Assembly (NCBI RefSeq): GCF_963678635.1
Contig: NC_087064.1
Coordinates: 74,860,213-74,924,212, forward strand
Length of the DNA: 64,000 nt
Direction: 5' to 3'
Source: Symsagittifera roscoffensis
Lineage: Eukaryota; Xenacoelomorpha; Acoela; Convolutidae
This document shows positions 1 to 10,904 of this stretch, piece after piece. Made by a program: the position numbers and the translations under genes. Below the pieces are notes generated by a model. It was not told the origin of the DNA, searched no databases, and saw only the letters and a program-made list of their open reading frames with translations. Position 1 is the first letter of the stretch, and every line of letters starts with the position of its first letter.

Positions 1-854
1 TACTACTTCTACCCGTAAAAATGATGAATCTCGTTTGTTGATTTCTCAGCCACATTACATTTTTTTGAAAACTTTTCTGACCAGCTGAGATTGATCTAAA
101 ATTAATTTAGTATAAAGGCTACTTTAGAGATTACTTCATTGGACACCTTGCAACACCAGCTTTGTTATGAAAAGTCCGCCTATTGTCACCCGTAGATGAA
201 ACTTGTCATCTGTCTTCTGTTGATCAATTGATTAATGGCAACTTTAAGCCCTATCACCAATACGCCCTCGGTCTCTCTGGTATCCATGGTCTTGTCAGAA
301 CTAGTAATGTTCAGATCCTGATTACTTTAATGTATCAGCCTGGCTAGCTTTCAACCCTGTTTCGACAACATGCCGGCGAGTCATTAATCGAAGCCTTCCC
401 TGATCCAAGTCTTCCAATGGCCACTTTTGCTCTAACCCCCAAAAAAAGCTGAGCCTGAGTGCTATATTTAAGCCAATTTAGACCTAAATATCAACTGATT
501 TGCTAATAAGCACTCGGGCATTGTTTCATCGGTTGGCCCAATTACCTGAAGAATTTGTCGTTTGCTTTTATCGGTCCTTTCAGCGACAAACTGTTACTCA
601 GTGCTTGCCTGATTGATGCAGGTACAGTTGGCACTCAGTGTTTCTGACCGGCTTAGCCGAAGGCACTGCGGTCCTGACTAGTTATGGTTACGATCATTGA
701 AAATGGGGAGGAACTTTGTATTCGCGTGTGATTTTATATTTTTCTTTTTGGTTTGCAAGCAAAATCAGCTTCCTCAATTAATCATCGGACTGGGATGAAT
801 GATATATCATATTAAAGCCCTTTCAGTCGTGGTACCGAAATTTAAAAATGTAGA
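1..854. other. Unassigned region with a faint coding-like relic
   Basis: No gene is recognised. On the plus strand positions 180-452 form a stretch that is open apart from one TAG near 342 and reads like decayed protein (SPVDETCHLSSVDQ near the start, GESLIEAFPDPSLP near the end). It has no start codon and I do not recognise the family. Similarity to the adjacent minus-strand retroelement stops at about 855, so this block lies outside that element or is what truncated it. It could be an old transposon or host exon relic. Confidence 0.3.
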
Positions 855-2802
855 AACTTGTGCTACGGCCTTTACTGTTTTCGTTGATAACTCACCTCTT
901 TGTTCTGCAAGTCATTTTCAGCTGGTCTGTTCCTGGTGTTCTGCTGGTGATGATCAAGCCACAGTAAAACTCGTGTTCTTCCGTTTGACTCATGTCTTCC
1001 TCGTCTGGTGCATATCCCAAGCTTTTCATGCCTTGTTTGTATGTTGTGCAATCCGCTACATGATGATCCGCCAATCCGCAGTTTGCACATGACCTTCGTT
1101 TGTCCATGTCGTCTCTAGATTTGTACTATGACGACCTTTGTTGTTGGCCTCCCCCATGCATATCTCTGCTTTCTGAGAACGACTACTTCTTTGGTTTCAT
1201 TAACGTATACTCTCTTGACTTTTGCCTCATCTCCTCTGGGGTTGGTGCGTTATCCTTCGATAGAGAATAATACGTTGCCAACATCGTTCTCAAGTCGTCA
1301 CTTCTCACTCCGTCAATAAACTTTGAAGCGATGCTAAAGTTTCTTCTGTTTGTCGATTCCTCTGGATCGCTTCTCCTCCTCAAGCTCTCAAGATCATCCA
1401 CAAATCAATCAATCGATTCGTCATCTCTTTGTCTTCTTTTATTGAACCTCATCATCGCCTGATGCCCTTCATGCCCAATCCAAATCAATTCAACAGTATC
1501 TCAAAGATCTTGTCTGCAGTATCACGCTCCTCCTCCTTCTTTGCCACCACACACTTCAGTGCTGTTCCCTCTAGGTTGCTTAATATCGCCGTGCAGGCCT
1601 GCCTCTCATCGTTCAAGTTGTCTTGTTCTAGATGTAGTCTCATTACTTCAATCCAGGTGTCAATGCAACCATCTGAATCGTCTTTGAATTCCTTAGGTTT
1701 CTTGAAGGTTTTTCTGGATTTGCCACTGCCTCTGTCACTTGAGTTTGTGTTCCTTGTTGCGAATGCTTCAAGCGTCCTGTTCATCATTTCCCAGGTACTC
1801 GCCCACTTCATGGCATCAGGTGGTACACCCGTATGGGTACTTGAGTGTCCTCGTCGAGTTTGAGGCTCCCCCTTCATATGCTGCTATCAATCCGGGGTAA
1901 CAATACAGATTCCGTTTCTTTCGTTGTGGTTCTACGAAGTCGACTCTAGTTCCAAATGGCTTGCCCGCCATCAATTTATCTTGGGCTATAGAGTTTCTCA
2001 AGAGTACATCCAATTTGAACCGTATGGCTCCAGAACTTTCTGCTTGTTCCTTGCTCATTGTGTCCATTCTGGTTTCTAAGTTCCACAACTTTTCATTCAC
2101 TGTGTCGTATCTTCTTTTCATCTCATCCATATCTTTCTTGATATATTTCTCTCGCTCTTTGTTGGTCGTTTCTACCTTGTCCGCCATCTTTTGTAGCTTT
2201 TCCTCCGTTGCCCTTGCCAGAACATACTAGTTGTCTAGGTTTTCATTCTTGATGTGTCGTACTTCCTTTTTCAGCTCTTGGCGGTCTTCCTCGCTGCATT
2301 TCAGCTTTTTGTCAATTTGTTCTAACTTTGCCATCAAGTCGCCAAGGTGTTTTTGACTCGATATTTTGTTTGTCTTGGTTAGCCGTTGCGTTGCTCCTTG
2401 TGCGACTTGCTCTTTATCTTATTTAGTTTCTGTCGTTATTGCGTAACTGTGCCAAACGTTTTGCTTTTCTCGATCGCTGCTATTACCTCCTCTTTTTCTT
2501 TAGGTTTCATTCCGACCATTGCTGCAAACCTCTCTGTGAACGACGTTCTCTTTGTTTGTGAATCGTCTTTTATTGTTTCTGGTGTGTTGTTAGTTGTTTC
2601 GTCTATACTATTGGTGAAAAGTCTATTGTTTTCTTTTCTTGTTCTTTTACATTTGGCATGGGTGTTGATTCCGTTGTCTTTCGTAACGCCCCGTCTATAC
2701 TTTGATCGGGTGTCTCAAGATCACTTTCCTTGGCGGTATTGTCGGCTTTTCCGATACTTTCTCATTGGCCTTCTGTTCCTTATTGCTTCTTGTATTGACC
2801 AT
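855..2802 (-). pseudogene. gag: gag of element 0, broken
   Basis: Gag would form the particle and package the RNA. The reading starts with MVNTRS at 2802 (minus), a start motif shared with elements 1 and 2. Pieces follow in order: an N-terminal part (to about 2695), a coiled-coil-like segment (2187-1816, heptad-like with RYDTVNEKLWNLETRMDTM), a capsid domain (1877-1485 and 1401-1183; SDGCIDTWIEVM and NRRNFSIASKFIDGV are conserved in all three elements) and one CX2CX4HX4C zinc knuckle (1107-892). A deletion after the knuckle removes the second knuckle found in elements 1 and 2. Several frame changes separate the pieces, so no intact Gag can be made. Similarity to element 1 ends near 855. Confidence 0.8.
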
Positions 2803-3029
2803 ATTCACTGGAATACTCTTTCTCATTACTCTCGGATTTGTTTTCGTCATTCTTCGTGATGCTCTTGTTTTCTTTCTAATTTTTATAAAAATTTTCATTA
2901 TCTACAATTCTATTATATACAAGTTCCTAATTTAAAAACTAATTGAAATTATAAGAAAAATTCCTCAATCTATTATTTAATTAAAACCAATCGAATTCGT
3001 CTCTCCAAGAGTTGGAGACCTGAACTAAT

Positions 3030-3960
3030 TGTTGGGACCTTTCGATCAGGTCTTGGGACCCTTCGATTAGGTTTGGGATCTTTTGGTAGGGTCACGGGAC
3101 CCTTCGCTCTATTCCTGTGACCCTACCCTAGGGTCTTGGGACCCTTCGTTCTAGAGCCGGGACTCTTTGGTATTGCCCTGATACCCTTCCCTCAAGCTCA
3201 GGTATCCCTGTTAGAGCCTTGGGACCTTTCGGTACTGTCCTGGGACCCTTCGCTCAAGTGTTGGGACCTTTCGGTAGGGTCTTGGGACCCTTTGGTATTG
3301 TCCTAGGACACTTCGGTGCTGTGCTGGGACCCTTCGCTCAAGTGTTGGTACCTTCCGGTATTGTCTTGGGACCCTTCGGTATTGTCCTAGGACACTTCGG
3401 TACTGTCCTGTGACCCTTCGCTCAAGTGTTGGTACCTTCCGGTAGGGTCTTGGGACCCTTCGCTCAAGTGTTGTTATCCTTAGGTAGGGTCTTGGGACCC
3501 TTCTGTACTGTCCTAGGACACTTGGGTTCTGTCCTGGGACCCTTCGCCCAAGTGTTGGTACCTTCCGGTAGGGTCTTGGGACCCTTCGCCCAAGTATTGG
3601 TACCTTCCGGTAGGGTCTTGGGACCCTTCGGTATTGTCCTAGGACACTTCGGTACTGTCCTGTGACCCTTCGCTCAAGTGTTGGTACCTTCCGGTAGGGT
3701 CTTGGGACCCTTCTGTACTGTCCTAGGACCCTTCGTTCGAGTATTGTGCTCGTTAGGTACGGTCTTGGGACCCTTTTGTACTGTCCTAGGACCCTTCGCT
3801 CGAGTGTTGCGATCCTTAGGTAATGTCTTGGGACCCTTCTGTACTGTCCTAGGACCCTTCGCTCTAGTGTGTGGACCCTTTTGTGGCGTCTTGGGACCCT
3901 TAGATCACTATCCCAGGACTGCCCCCAAGACTCTTGTGCTGTTTCCACTGCTGTACCCCA
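3030..3960 (-). repeat. 21-bp tandem array in the leader of element 0
   Basis: Around forty diverged copies of a 21-bp unit, on the plus strand approximately gggacccttcggtactgtcc, with a GGGACC core. Because 21 is a multiple of three and the unit lacks stops, all frames stay open and give 7-residue repeats such as VLGPFGT. I treat the long reading frames here as a by-product of periodicity. An array of the same period sits at the same place in element 1 (10905-11760). Confidence 0.9.
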
Positions 3961-5419
3961 CTTATTAAAACTCTTTATCGTTTGTAGAATCTCCCTGTAC
4001 CCTAACTCGAGTGTCCACTATCCCGGTACTTCCTCTAGAACTTGTGTGAAAAATCCCCTGTAATATTCTTTTTGTTTCCTATTTCCAATGCAAGTCGAAA
4101 AACGACTTGCTTTTAACCTATTTTTTGATCGCTGTTGACTAATTTTCAGCAAAATTCAAACCCAAAAACCGTAAAAGTCAAATTGGAAAAATCACAAAAA
4201 CAAGAAAAACTTGTATACCTAAAATTCAATTTCGACAATGCATGTCTTTCGTTAAAAAAAACCTGATACCTGATTGTCTCGCGTTTTTCCTCGCCCCTAC
4301 TAGCGGTCCTATGGAGTTTTCAGCTTTTGGGTTCCAAAAACTGTCTATTTCCGATCTCCTCACCCGATCCGGCCAGGTTACCTACCTGAATACGAGTTCG
4401 CTATCGAGTACCTTCGCGTTGCTACTCTTGTTGTGAGTCTTCAACTCAGTTGTTCTAATGTAACTAAATCGACGATATCGATTGTTTAGTTACTATAAGA
4501 AAGCCACCTTTTTACAATTTTCAACCACCAACCTCTATCTTAACCAGCCCCCCTGCTAACCTCTCCCCTATCTACCCTCCCACTTAAGCTGAAAATTACC
4601 CTAAGCGGGATGGGTGCTAAACCTCTCGAGAGAAATCCGTAGAACCTATTCCCAAGCTCTGCTCAAGTAAAAACGTTTCCTCAAAACGGTGGGTATTCGC
4701 ATATTCAATTTTACACTTATCTCCTATAATGTAAAATGGATTTTAACGATAAGCAGAACACGTCTGTGAACCCTCCTCCGTTTCCTCTCTTCTGCTTTGA
4801 TCACACTGCTGGATGTCTCTTTCCCAGTCGGGTGTCCTCTGTCTCTGAGGTCTATATCCCTAGTACTACTTTCCCACTTGGCTGGTCACCTGTTCCAGTC
4901 AAGTCTCCCAGTGGTCCTCTGATGTCACAAGCTATCTGAAATACCTTTCAACGCCCCTGACTCGGCCACCTGTTCAACGTTGCTGGTTTGATCGAGACGA
5001 TCGGTCTCATTGAAAACAGTATGCGTAATTAAAATTAAGGTTTGATCCAACTAATCTGAAAGTCAAAGCCACTGTCCTTTTTGTATTTTACATCGTTTTT
5101 GTTCCTATTTCTATTTTTTGCTTTTTGTCCCGCTTTTTGTCTTTTACCCGTATTTTGTACCCCTAGTGGCACCCATTACTCGGTTAGCTAGGCCTCGTTT
5201 CAGTAAGCGCACTGGGAATTTTCTTAAAACGAGTTTTCTTAAAACGCTATCACGAGTTTTCTTAAAACGCTATTTTCTCGAGTTTTCTTAAAACGCTATC
5301 ACGGTGCAACCAGAAGGTGAATACGTTCCCGTTGAACCGTACCACCGGTATTCTAGAATGGCATGTAGCCCGGAGCTGCGTCAAGAGGGTTCGATTTAGT
5401 AGTCATGATGTCGTAAAAT
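3961..5419 (-). other. Untranslated leader of element 0
   Basis: The stretch between the tandem array and the primer-binding site has no supported coding region. It matches the element 1 leader, with a gttttaagaaaactcg motif repeated three to four times near 5220-5300 and a segment ending in ggaccactgggagactt (minus) that is duplicated in element 1. Positions 3950-4590 reappear at about 7180-7890. Confidence 0.6.
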
Positions 5420-5433
5420 ACCAAGGAGCGCCA
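5420..5433 (-). promoter_or_regulatory. Primer-binding site of element 0
   Basis: On the minus strand it reads TGGCGCTCCTTGGT, one mismatch from the TGGCGCTCCTGGGT found after the 5' LTRs of elements 1 and 2. It begins with TGG, complementary to a tRNA CCA end. It lies 11 nt from the LTR end rather than 0-2 nt. Confidence 0.7.
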
Positions 5434-5444
5434 TTAAATCACTA

Positions 5445-6309
5445 TGTAACAGTCACCTACTTAAGTCACAGATGAGGTTAAAGAAAAAAAGGCCCTTAAA
5501 TAATTGGCTCAAGAGTCATGAACACTATCTCTTGTGTTTTTCTGCCTCAAGTGGTCGGAGCCAATTCGGTTCACTTGCGACATGAGACTACAAACCTCGT
5601 TACGGCTTAAAGGCTACTACCAAAATACCCCCACTTGCTCAGATCTGAAAATAGCCAAAACACACGAACGCCGTTAAAAACAGGGTCGGAACCTTCCATA
5701 TACGGTTACTTTTTATGAGACAGTGGACCTTTGATCCATTTTAGGTGGATCAACCTAAAACTCTCCCTAACTCAACATAATAATGTAAAACACACTCAAA
5801 AATTTTAAATTTGGTACTTACATACCAACATGACCTCTAGAATCGAGTAACTGAATTAATAAGCAATTCTAGAATTATTCCGGTGATCAATTTTAATTCA
5901 ATAAGTTTGAAATGAACAAGTTATAACTCAAGACACTAGTTTTCTGTTTGGACCATTGGGCAGCTTCAGCTGTCCACTTTTCCACTGAAGGTTCACTCCG
6001 GTCCACTCGATCTCCTTCTCTATTTGTTCTCGATCTTTCTTGATCTTTTGCCAAGAATACAAGAGCTCTACTCTCGTTCGATTTATATGGCAAAATTGCA
6101 AATAGCAATTTCATGCTCCTATTTTTTAGACTACTTTCCCACAATTATAGTTCGATTCTTCTGGTCTTATTTTCTCGCAATTTCAGTTGTCGCGAGAAAC
6201 TTGAGCATGACAAGCTCCATTCAAATTTTTAAAAAAAATTGCACTTCACCCCAAAATCAAGACTAAACGTTGCTCAAGGTCAAACTTCCAAATATTGCCG
6301 ACTGGCACA
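5445..6309 (-). repeat. LTR family A, 5' LTR of element 0
   Basis: An 865-bp LTR in reverse orientation. On its own strand it begins TGTGCCAGTCGG at 6309 and ends in TTACA at 5445. It aligns along its length with 8368-9275. A palindrome-like motif (TTGATCCA...TGGATCAA, 5731-5753) is shared with the other family A LTRs. Confidence 0.85.
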
Positions 6310-6674
6310 AAGCATATATCAGTCTCCGGGCACCGGGCCTCCAATTCCGTGCTTCTCTGGAAACAACGTCGTTGTCCTATCAATTTCGCGGCACGGGAGG
6401 GTACTGTTCCGCTCTGGAAGTTGCACTGAAGTTTTTCGTTCTGTATCTCCGGTTGTGTGTTCGTTCGTCTTTTTATATCAAAAAGGGCCGTTTCTGCATT
6501 TCTCAGAAAAAGACCGCTCAGAATCGAAATTTTGAAAATTAGAAATTCCCGAAAATTCTGACCCTCCTCTTTACTAATAATTGATTGTTAAGGCCTCTAT
6601 CGCCGCAGCAAGTTCGACTGTGCCAATCCGGAGGAATGGCACACTACCAAAATATACCCCCACTCTAGAAATAA
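6310..6674. other. Unassigned spacer between LTR pieces
   Basis: No gene is supported. Short open frames in 6239-6542 overlap LTR sequence and look accidental. Positions 6645-6673 look like the reverse complement of an internal part of LTR family A, so this is a rearranged junction zone. Confidence 0.4.
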
Positions 6675-7020
6675 GCCAGTCGGTCATATTTGGAAGTTTG
6701 ACCATGAGAAAAATTTATTCTTGGTTTTGGGGTGAAATGCAATTTTTCAAAAATTCGAATTGAGCATGTCATGCTCAAGCTTCTCGCGAGCATTCAAAAT
6801 ACCAGAAAAATAAGATCAGAAGATTCGAACGACAATCGCGGGAAAGTAGTCAAAAATACATAACTCGAACGAGAGTAGAGCTGTCTTATTCTTGGCAAAA
6901 GACGGAAAGTGATTGCGAGTGGAGAAGAAATAAATTAGAGTGGACCAGAGTGAACCTTCGGTGGAAAGGTGGACAGCTGAAGCTGCCCAATGGTCCAGAC
7001 CAAAAACTTGTTTCTTGAGT
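6675..7020 (+). repeat. LTR family A fragment, 5' part
   Basis: It aligns with about 8371-8740 of the element 1 LTR, starting at GCCAGTCGGTCATATTTGG; the first three bases of the LTR are missing. It is followed directly by an inverted leader fragment, and the 3' half of the LTR resumes at about 7896. Confidence 0.75.
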
Positions 7021-7895
7021 TAACTTGTTTCTTGTTGTTATCCTTAGGTAATGTCTTGGGACCCTTCTGTACTGTCATAAGACCCTTCGCTCTAGTGTGT
7101 GGACCCTTTTTTGGCGTCTTGGGATCCTTAGATCACTATCCCAGGACTGCCACCAAGACTCTTGTGCTGCTTCCAATGCTGTAGCCCAGGTATTAAAACT
7201 CTTTATCCGAACTTCCAGTACCACTTCCTGTCCGGAACTCGTTTGTAGAATCTCCCTGTACCCTAACTCGAGTGTTTGGATATCCAGTCCACTATCCCGG
7301 TACTTCCTCTAGAACTTGTGTGAAAAATCCCCTGAAATATTCTTTTTGTTTCCTATTTCCAATGCAAGTCGAAATACGAATTGCTTTTAACCTTATTTTT
7401 TGATCGCTGTTCAATAAATTTCAGCAAAATTGAAACCCAAAAACCGTAAAAGTCAAATGAGAAAAATCACAAAAACAAGAAAAACTTGTATACCTAAAAT
7501 TCAAGTTCGACAATGCTTGTCTTTCTTTAAAAAAAATGTCTGGTACCTGACTGTCTCGCGTTTTTCCTCGCCCCTACTAGCGGTCCTATGGAATTTTCAG
7601 CTTTTGGGTTCGAAAAACGGTCTATTTCCGATCTCCTCACCCAATCCGGCCAGGTTACCTACCTTAATACGAGTTCGCTATCGAGTAACTTCGCGTTGCT
7701 ACTCTTGTTGTGAGTCTTCACCTCAGTAGTTCTAATGTAAATAAATCGGCGATATCGATTGTTTATTTACTATAAGAAAGCCCCTTTTTACAATTTTCAA
7801 CCACCAACCTCTATCTTAACCAGCCCCCCTGCTAACCTCTCCCCTATCTAGCCCCCCTCTTAGGCTGAAAATTTTCTAAATGGGGGGCTGGAGTT
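7021..7895 (-). repeat. Inverted leader fragment lying inside a split LTR
   Basis: It matches about 3810-4600 of element 0 in the same plus-strand orientation, including the end of the 21-bp array (GGGACCCTTCTGTACTGTC). It therefore runs opposite to the LTR halves on either side. It differs from 3810-4600 by small indels, including two additional short segments near 7207-7290. Confidence 0.75.
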
Positions 7896-8367
7896 AAAAC
7901 CTGCTTATTTCAAACTTCTCGAGTCAAACTTAATAACCCAATCAATTCTAGAGTTGCTTATAGTTTAGTTACTCGATTCTAGAGGTCTTGTCGGTATGTG
8001 AGTACCTAATTTAGTTTTCTTGAGTGTGTTTTACGTTGTTATGTTGAGTTAGGGAGAGTTTTTAAGTTGATCCATCTGAAATGGATCAAAGGTCCGCTGT
8101 CTAATAAAAAGTAACTGTATACGTAATGTTCCGACCCTGTTTTTAACGGCGTTCGTGTGTTTTGGGTATTTTGAGACCAAAGCATCGGGCGTTCGTAGTT
8201 CTAGAGTTCGGGGGGGGGGGGGGTGTTTTGGTAGAAGCCTTCAAGCCGTAACGCGGTTGGTAGTCTCATGTCGCAAGTGAACCGAATTGGCTCCGACCGT
8301 TTGAGGTATAAAAACGGAAGAGATAGTGTCCTTGACTCTTGAGCCAATGTTTATAGGGCCTATTTTT
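7896..8367 (+). repeat. LTR family A fragment, 3' part, cut by element 1
   Basis: It aligns with about 8745-9237 of the element 1 LTR, including a TTGATCCAT...ATGGATCAA palindrome and a run of 13 G near 8209. It stops at gggcctatttttt, about 38 bp short of the LTR end, exactly where the element 1 LTR begins. This indicates that element 1 inserted into this older LTR. Confidence 0.75.
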
Positions 8368-8937
8368 TGTGCCAGTCGGTCATATTTGGAAGTCTGACCT
8401 TGAGCAGTACAAACAACGTAATTTTGGGGTGAACTGGAAATTTCAAAAATTCGAATTGAGCCTGTCATGCTCAACTTTCTCGCGACAACTGAAAATCTCA
8501 GAAATAAAAGATCAGAACAACCGAATTAAAAACGCGGGAAAGTAATCAAAAAAAGCAGCGGGAAATTACTATTCACAATTTTCAGACATAAAAATCACAC
8601 GAGAGTAAAGCTGTCCTATCTTGAATAGGAAGCAGAGCGATTGCGAACAAAGCGGACACAAGAATGAAATTGACCAGAGTGAAACCTCGGTGGAATGGTG
8701 GACAGCTGTGGTCTCCCAATAATCCAGTTCCAAAACTCAATTCTCGAGTCAAAATTCATTTTTCTTGCTGGAATTAAATGATTACAAATTTCTTGAGTTA
8801 AAACTTAGTTACCTCAATGCTAGAGTTACTGATTAATTTAGTTACTCCAATTCTCGAGTGTGCTGGTATGTGAGTACCCAATTTAGTTTTCGTGAGTGTG
8901 TTTGATAATTTTTATGTTGAGGTAAGGAGAGTTTAGG

Positions 8938-8960
8938 TTGATCCATTTGAAATGGATCAA
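8938..8960 (+). promoter_or_regulatory. Perfect 23-nt palindrome in LTR family A
   Basis: Arms TTGATCCATTT and AAATGGATCAA pair perfectly around one base. Related versions occur in the other family A copies (5731-5753 reversed, near 8068, near 31318) and a weaker one in LTR family B (near 32355). It could be a dyad protein-binding site or an RNA hairpin; which one is not shown. Confidence 0.6.
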
Positions 8961-8973
8961 CGTTCCACTGTCT

Positions 8974-8980
8974 TATAAAA
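8974..8980 (+). promoter_or_regulatory. TATA-like box in the 5' LTR of element 1
   Basis: TATAAAA lies 14 bp after the palindrome, a plausible U3 promoter element. The copy at 8096 reads AATAAAAAG instead and could act only as a polyadenylation signal. No start site can be inferred from sequence alone. Confidence 0.4.
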
Positions 8981-9286
8981 AGTAACTATACGGACTTTTC
9001 CGACCCTGTTTTTAACGGCGTTCGCGTATTTTGGGTATTTTGAGACCTAAGTATGGGGACTTTCTTATTTTCTAGAGTGGAGGGGGGGGGGGTATTTTGG
9101 TAGTGGCCTTTAAGCTGTAATGAGGGTTTTAGTCTCATGTCGCAAGTGAACTGAATTGGCTCCGACCGTTCGAGGTAGAAAAACACAAGAGATAGTGTCC
9201 CTGACTCTTGAGCCAATGGTTATAGGGCCTATTTTTCTTTAACCTCATATGTGACTTAATTAGGCGACTGTTACATAGTGCTTTTA

Positions 9287-9300
9287 TGGCGCTCCTGGGT
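9287..9300 (+). promoter_or_regulatory. Primer-binding site of element 1
   Basis: TGGCGCTCCTGGGT lies 11 nt after the LTR end and is identical to the site in element 2. It should pair with the 3' end of a tRNA ending in AGCGCCA. I do not assign the tRNA. Confidence 0.75.
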
Positions 9301-9765
9301 ATTTTTATACGACATCAAGACTACGGAGTCGAACCCACTTGACACAGCTCCGGGCTACATGCCCATTCTAGAGTACCGGTGGTACGGTAAAGCGGGAACG
9401 TATAAACCTTCCGGTCTTACCGTGATAGCTTTTTAAGAAAACTTAAAAAAACTTCCTGGTACGCTCTCCGAACGAGGCCTAGCTGACTGAGTAAGGGGGG
9501 GGGGGGTAACCAGGGGGACAAAAAAAAACGAGCAAAAAGACAAAAAACTAAACAAAAAACGAAAAAGAATAAAAAGAGTAACAAAACCCATAAAACAAAA
9601 AAAGGACAGTGACTTTGACACCAGATTAGATGGATCAAACCTTTATATTAATTTAATAGTATACCCATACTGTTTTCATAAGACCGATCGTTTCAATCAT
9701 TTCAGCAATTTAAAAAGGTGCCCGAGTGTGGGGCGTTGTCAAGGGTTTTCAGATAGCTTGCAACT

Positions 9766-10085
9766 TAGCTGGACCACTAGGAGACTTGACTGGAAAAAGT
9801 CACCAGCCAAGTAGGAAAGTGGTTCACAAGAAGGGAACCCTAAAAGTGCTGGACACGACAAAGGGACATCCAGCACCGACGGGACCGAACAGAGAAGGCA
9901 CACAGGGGTGTTTTGTTTGGTCAATCGACGGACCACTGGGAGACTAAACTGGAACAGGTGACCAGCTAAGTGGGAAAGTGGTGCTGGTGAGAGGTGCTGG
10001 ACAAGCCAAGGAGACAACCAGCACGGAATCAGAACAACCACAGGAGGACACACAGAGATGTTCTGGTTGGTCAATCGGGTATCGT
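9766..10085 (+). repeat. Two direct copies of a ~160-bp leader segment
   Basis: Copies begin near 9766 and 9930 with ggaccact(a/g)ggagact and include caccag/gaccag...aagt(a/g)gGaaagtggt. Element 0 has a single copy, so the duplication is specific to element 1. Confidence 0.65.
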
Positions 10086-10904
10086 TAGAATCCACATTAA
10101 ATTATAGAAGATACGTGTAAAATTGGATAAGCGGAACCCCAGTGTTTTGAGGAACGTTTTTTACTTGAGCAGAGCTTGGAAACAGGTTCTACGGGTTTCT
10201 CTCGAGAGGTTTAGCAGCCAGCGCTTAAGGTAATTTTCGGCTTAAGAGGGGGGCTAAACAGGGGGGAGGTTAGAAGTGGGGCTGGTTAGGTTAGAGATTG
10301 GCGGTTGCAAATTGTAAAAAGGGGGCCACGTTATAGTAACTAATCAATCGATATCGTCGATTTACTTACATTATAATCTCACAAGCGTGAATTACAGAGA
10401 GAAGATATCCAAATTTAAGATCGAATTAAGGTAAGTACCCTGGTCGGATCGGGTGGGGCGAACGGAAATAGACAGTTTTCGTAACCCGGAAGGAAAATAC
10501 CCGATAAGAACGTTAATAGGGGAGAGGAAAACGCGTGACAATCAAGTACCAGACATTTTTTACGAAAAGACGACATTGGTCACCTTTGAATTTTAGGTGG
10601 GTTCATCTTTCTGTTTTTATCATTTCTTCTCGGTTAAGTTTGTACGTTTTCGGTACTAATTCTATTGGTTTTTGAACGAACAGGTGATCCCAACACACCT
10701 GCGAACAAGTTGGATTTCAACTTTTATCAGGTTAATAAAGGGAGATAAATAAAGGGGTTAATAATTGAAACTTTTGGCCGGTAAGGTTGGGCTTCGGGGA
10801 AATTTTTATACCAGAGCTCAAGTGGTGGTACCAGGGATAATGGTTCAAGAGTCCCAACAACGAAGAAGCAGAAATCAGATTGTCCCAACACTAAGAAAGA
10901 AGGG

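Larger units (their letters stand above)
855..6309 (-). mobile_element. Element 0: truncated Ty3/gypsy-type LTR retroelement (LTR, leader, gag)
   Basis: Read on the minus strand this is a 5' LTR (6309 to 5445), a primer-binding site, a leader of about 2.6 kb with a 21-bp tandem array, and a broken gag that stops abruptly near 855. The LTR, primer site, leader and gag all match element 1 (8368-31262) in the same order, so both belong to LTR family A. No pol or 3' LTR follows; the copy ends just after the region encoding the first zinc knuckle and a short downstream stretch. Confidence 0.85.
8368..9275 (+). repeat. 5' LTR of element 1 (family A)
   Basis: A 908-bp LTR starting TGTGCCAGTCG and ending CGACTGTTACA, giving imperfect 11-bp terminal inverted repeats (9 of 11). 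The first 375 bp recur at 30888-31262 as the truncated 3' LTR. It contains a palindrome (8938-8960), a TATA-like box (8974-8980) and a run of about 9 G near 9080. Confidence 0.9.

Noticed and set aside
3211-3948. A 245-codon minus-strand frame with Arg/Val/Pro repeats, and overlapping plus-strand frames
   Set aside because: It lies wholly in the 21-bp array; stop-free periodic units keep every frame open, and the unit differs in element 1, so there is no sign of protein conservation.
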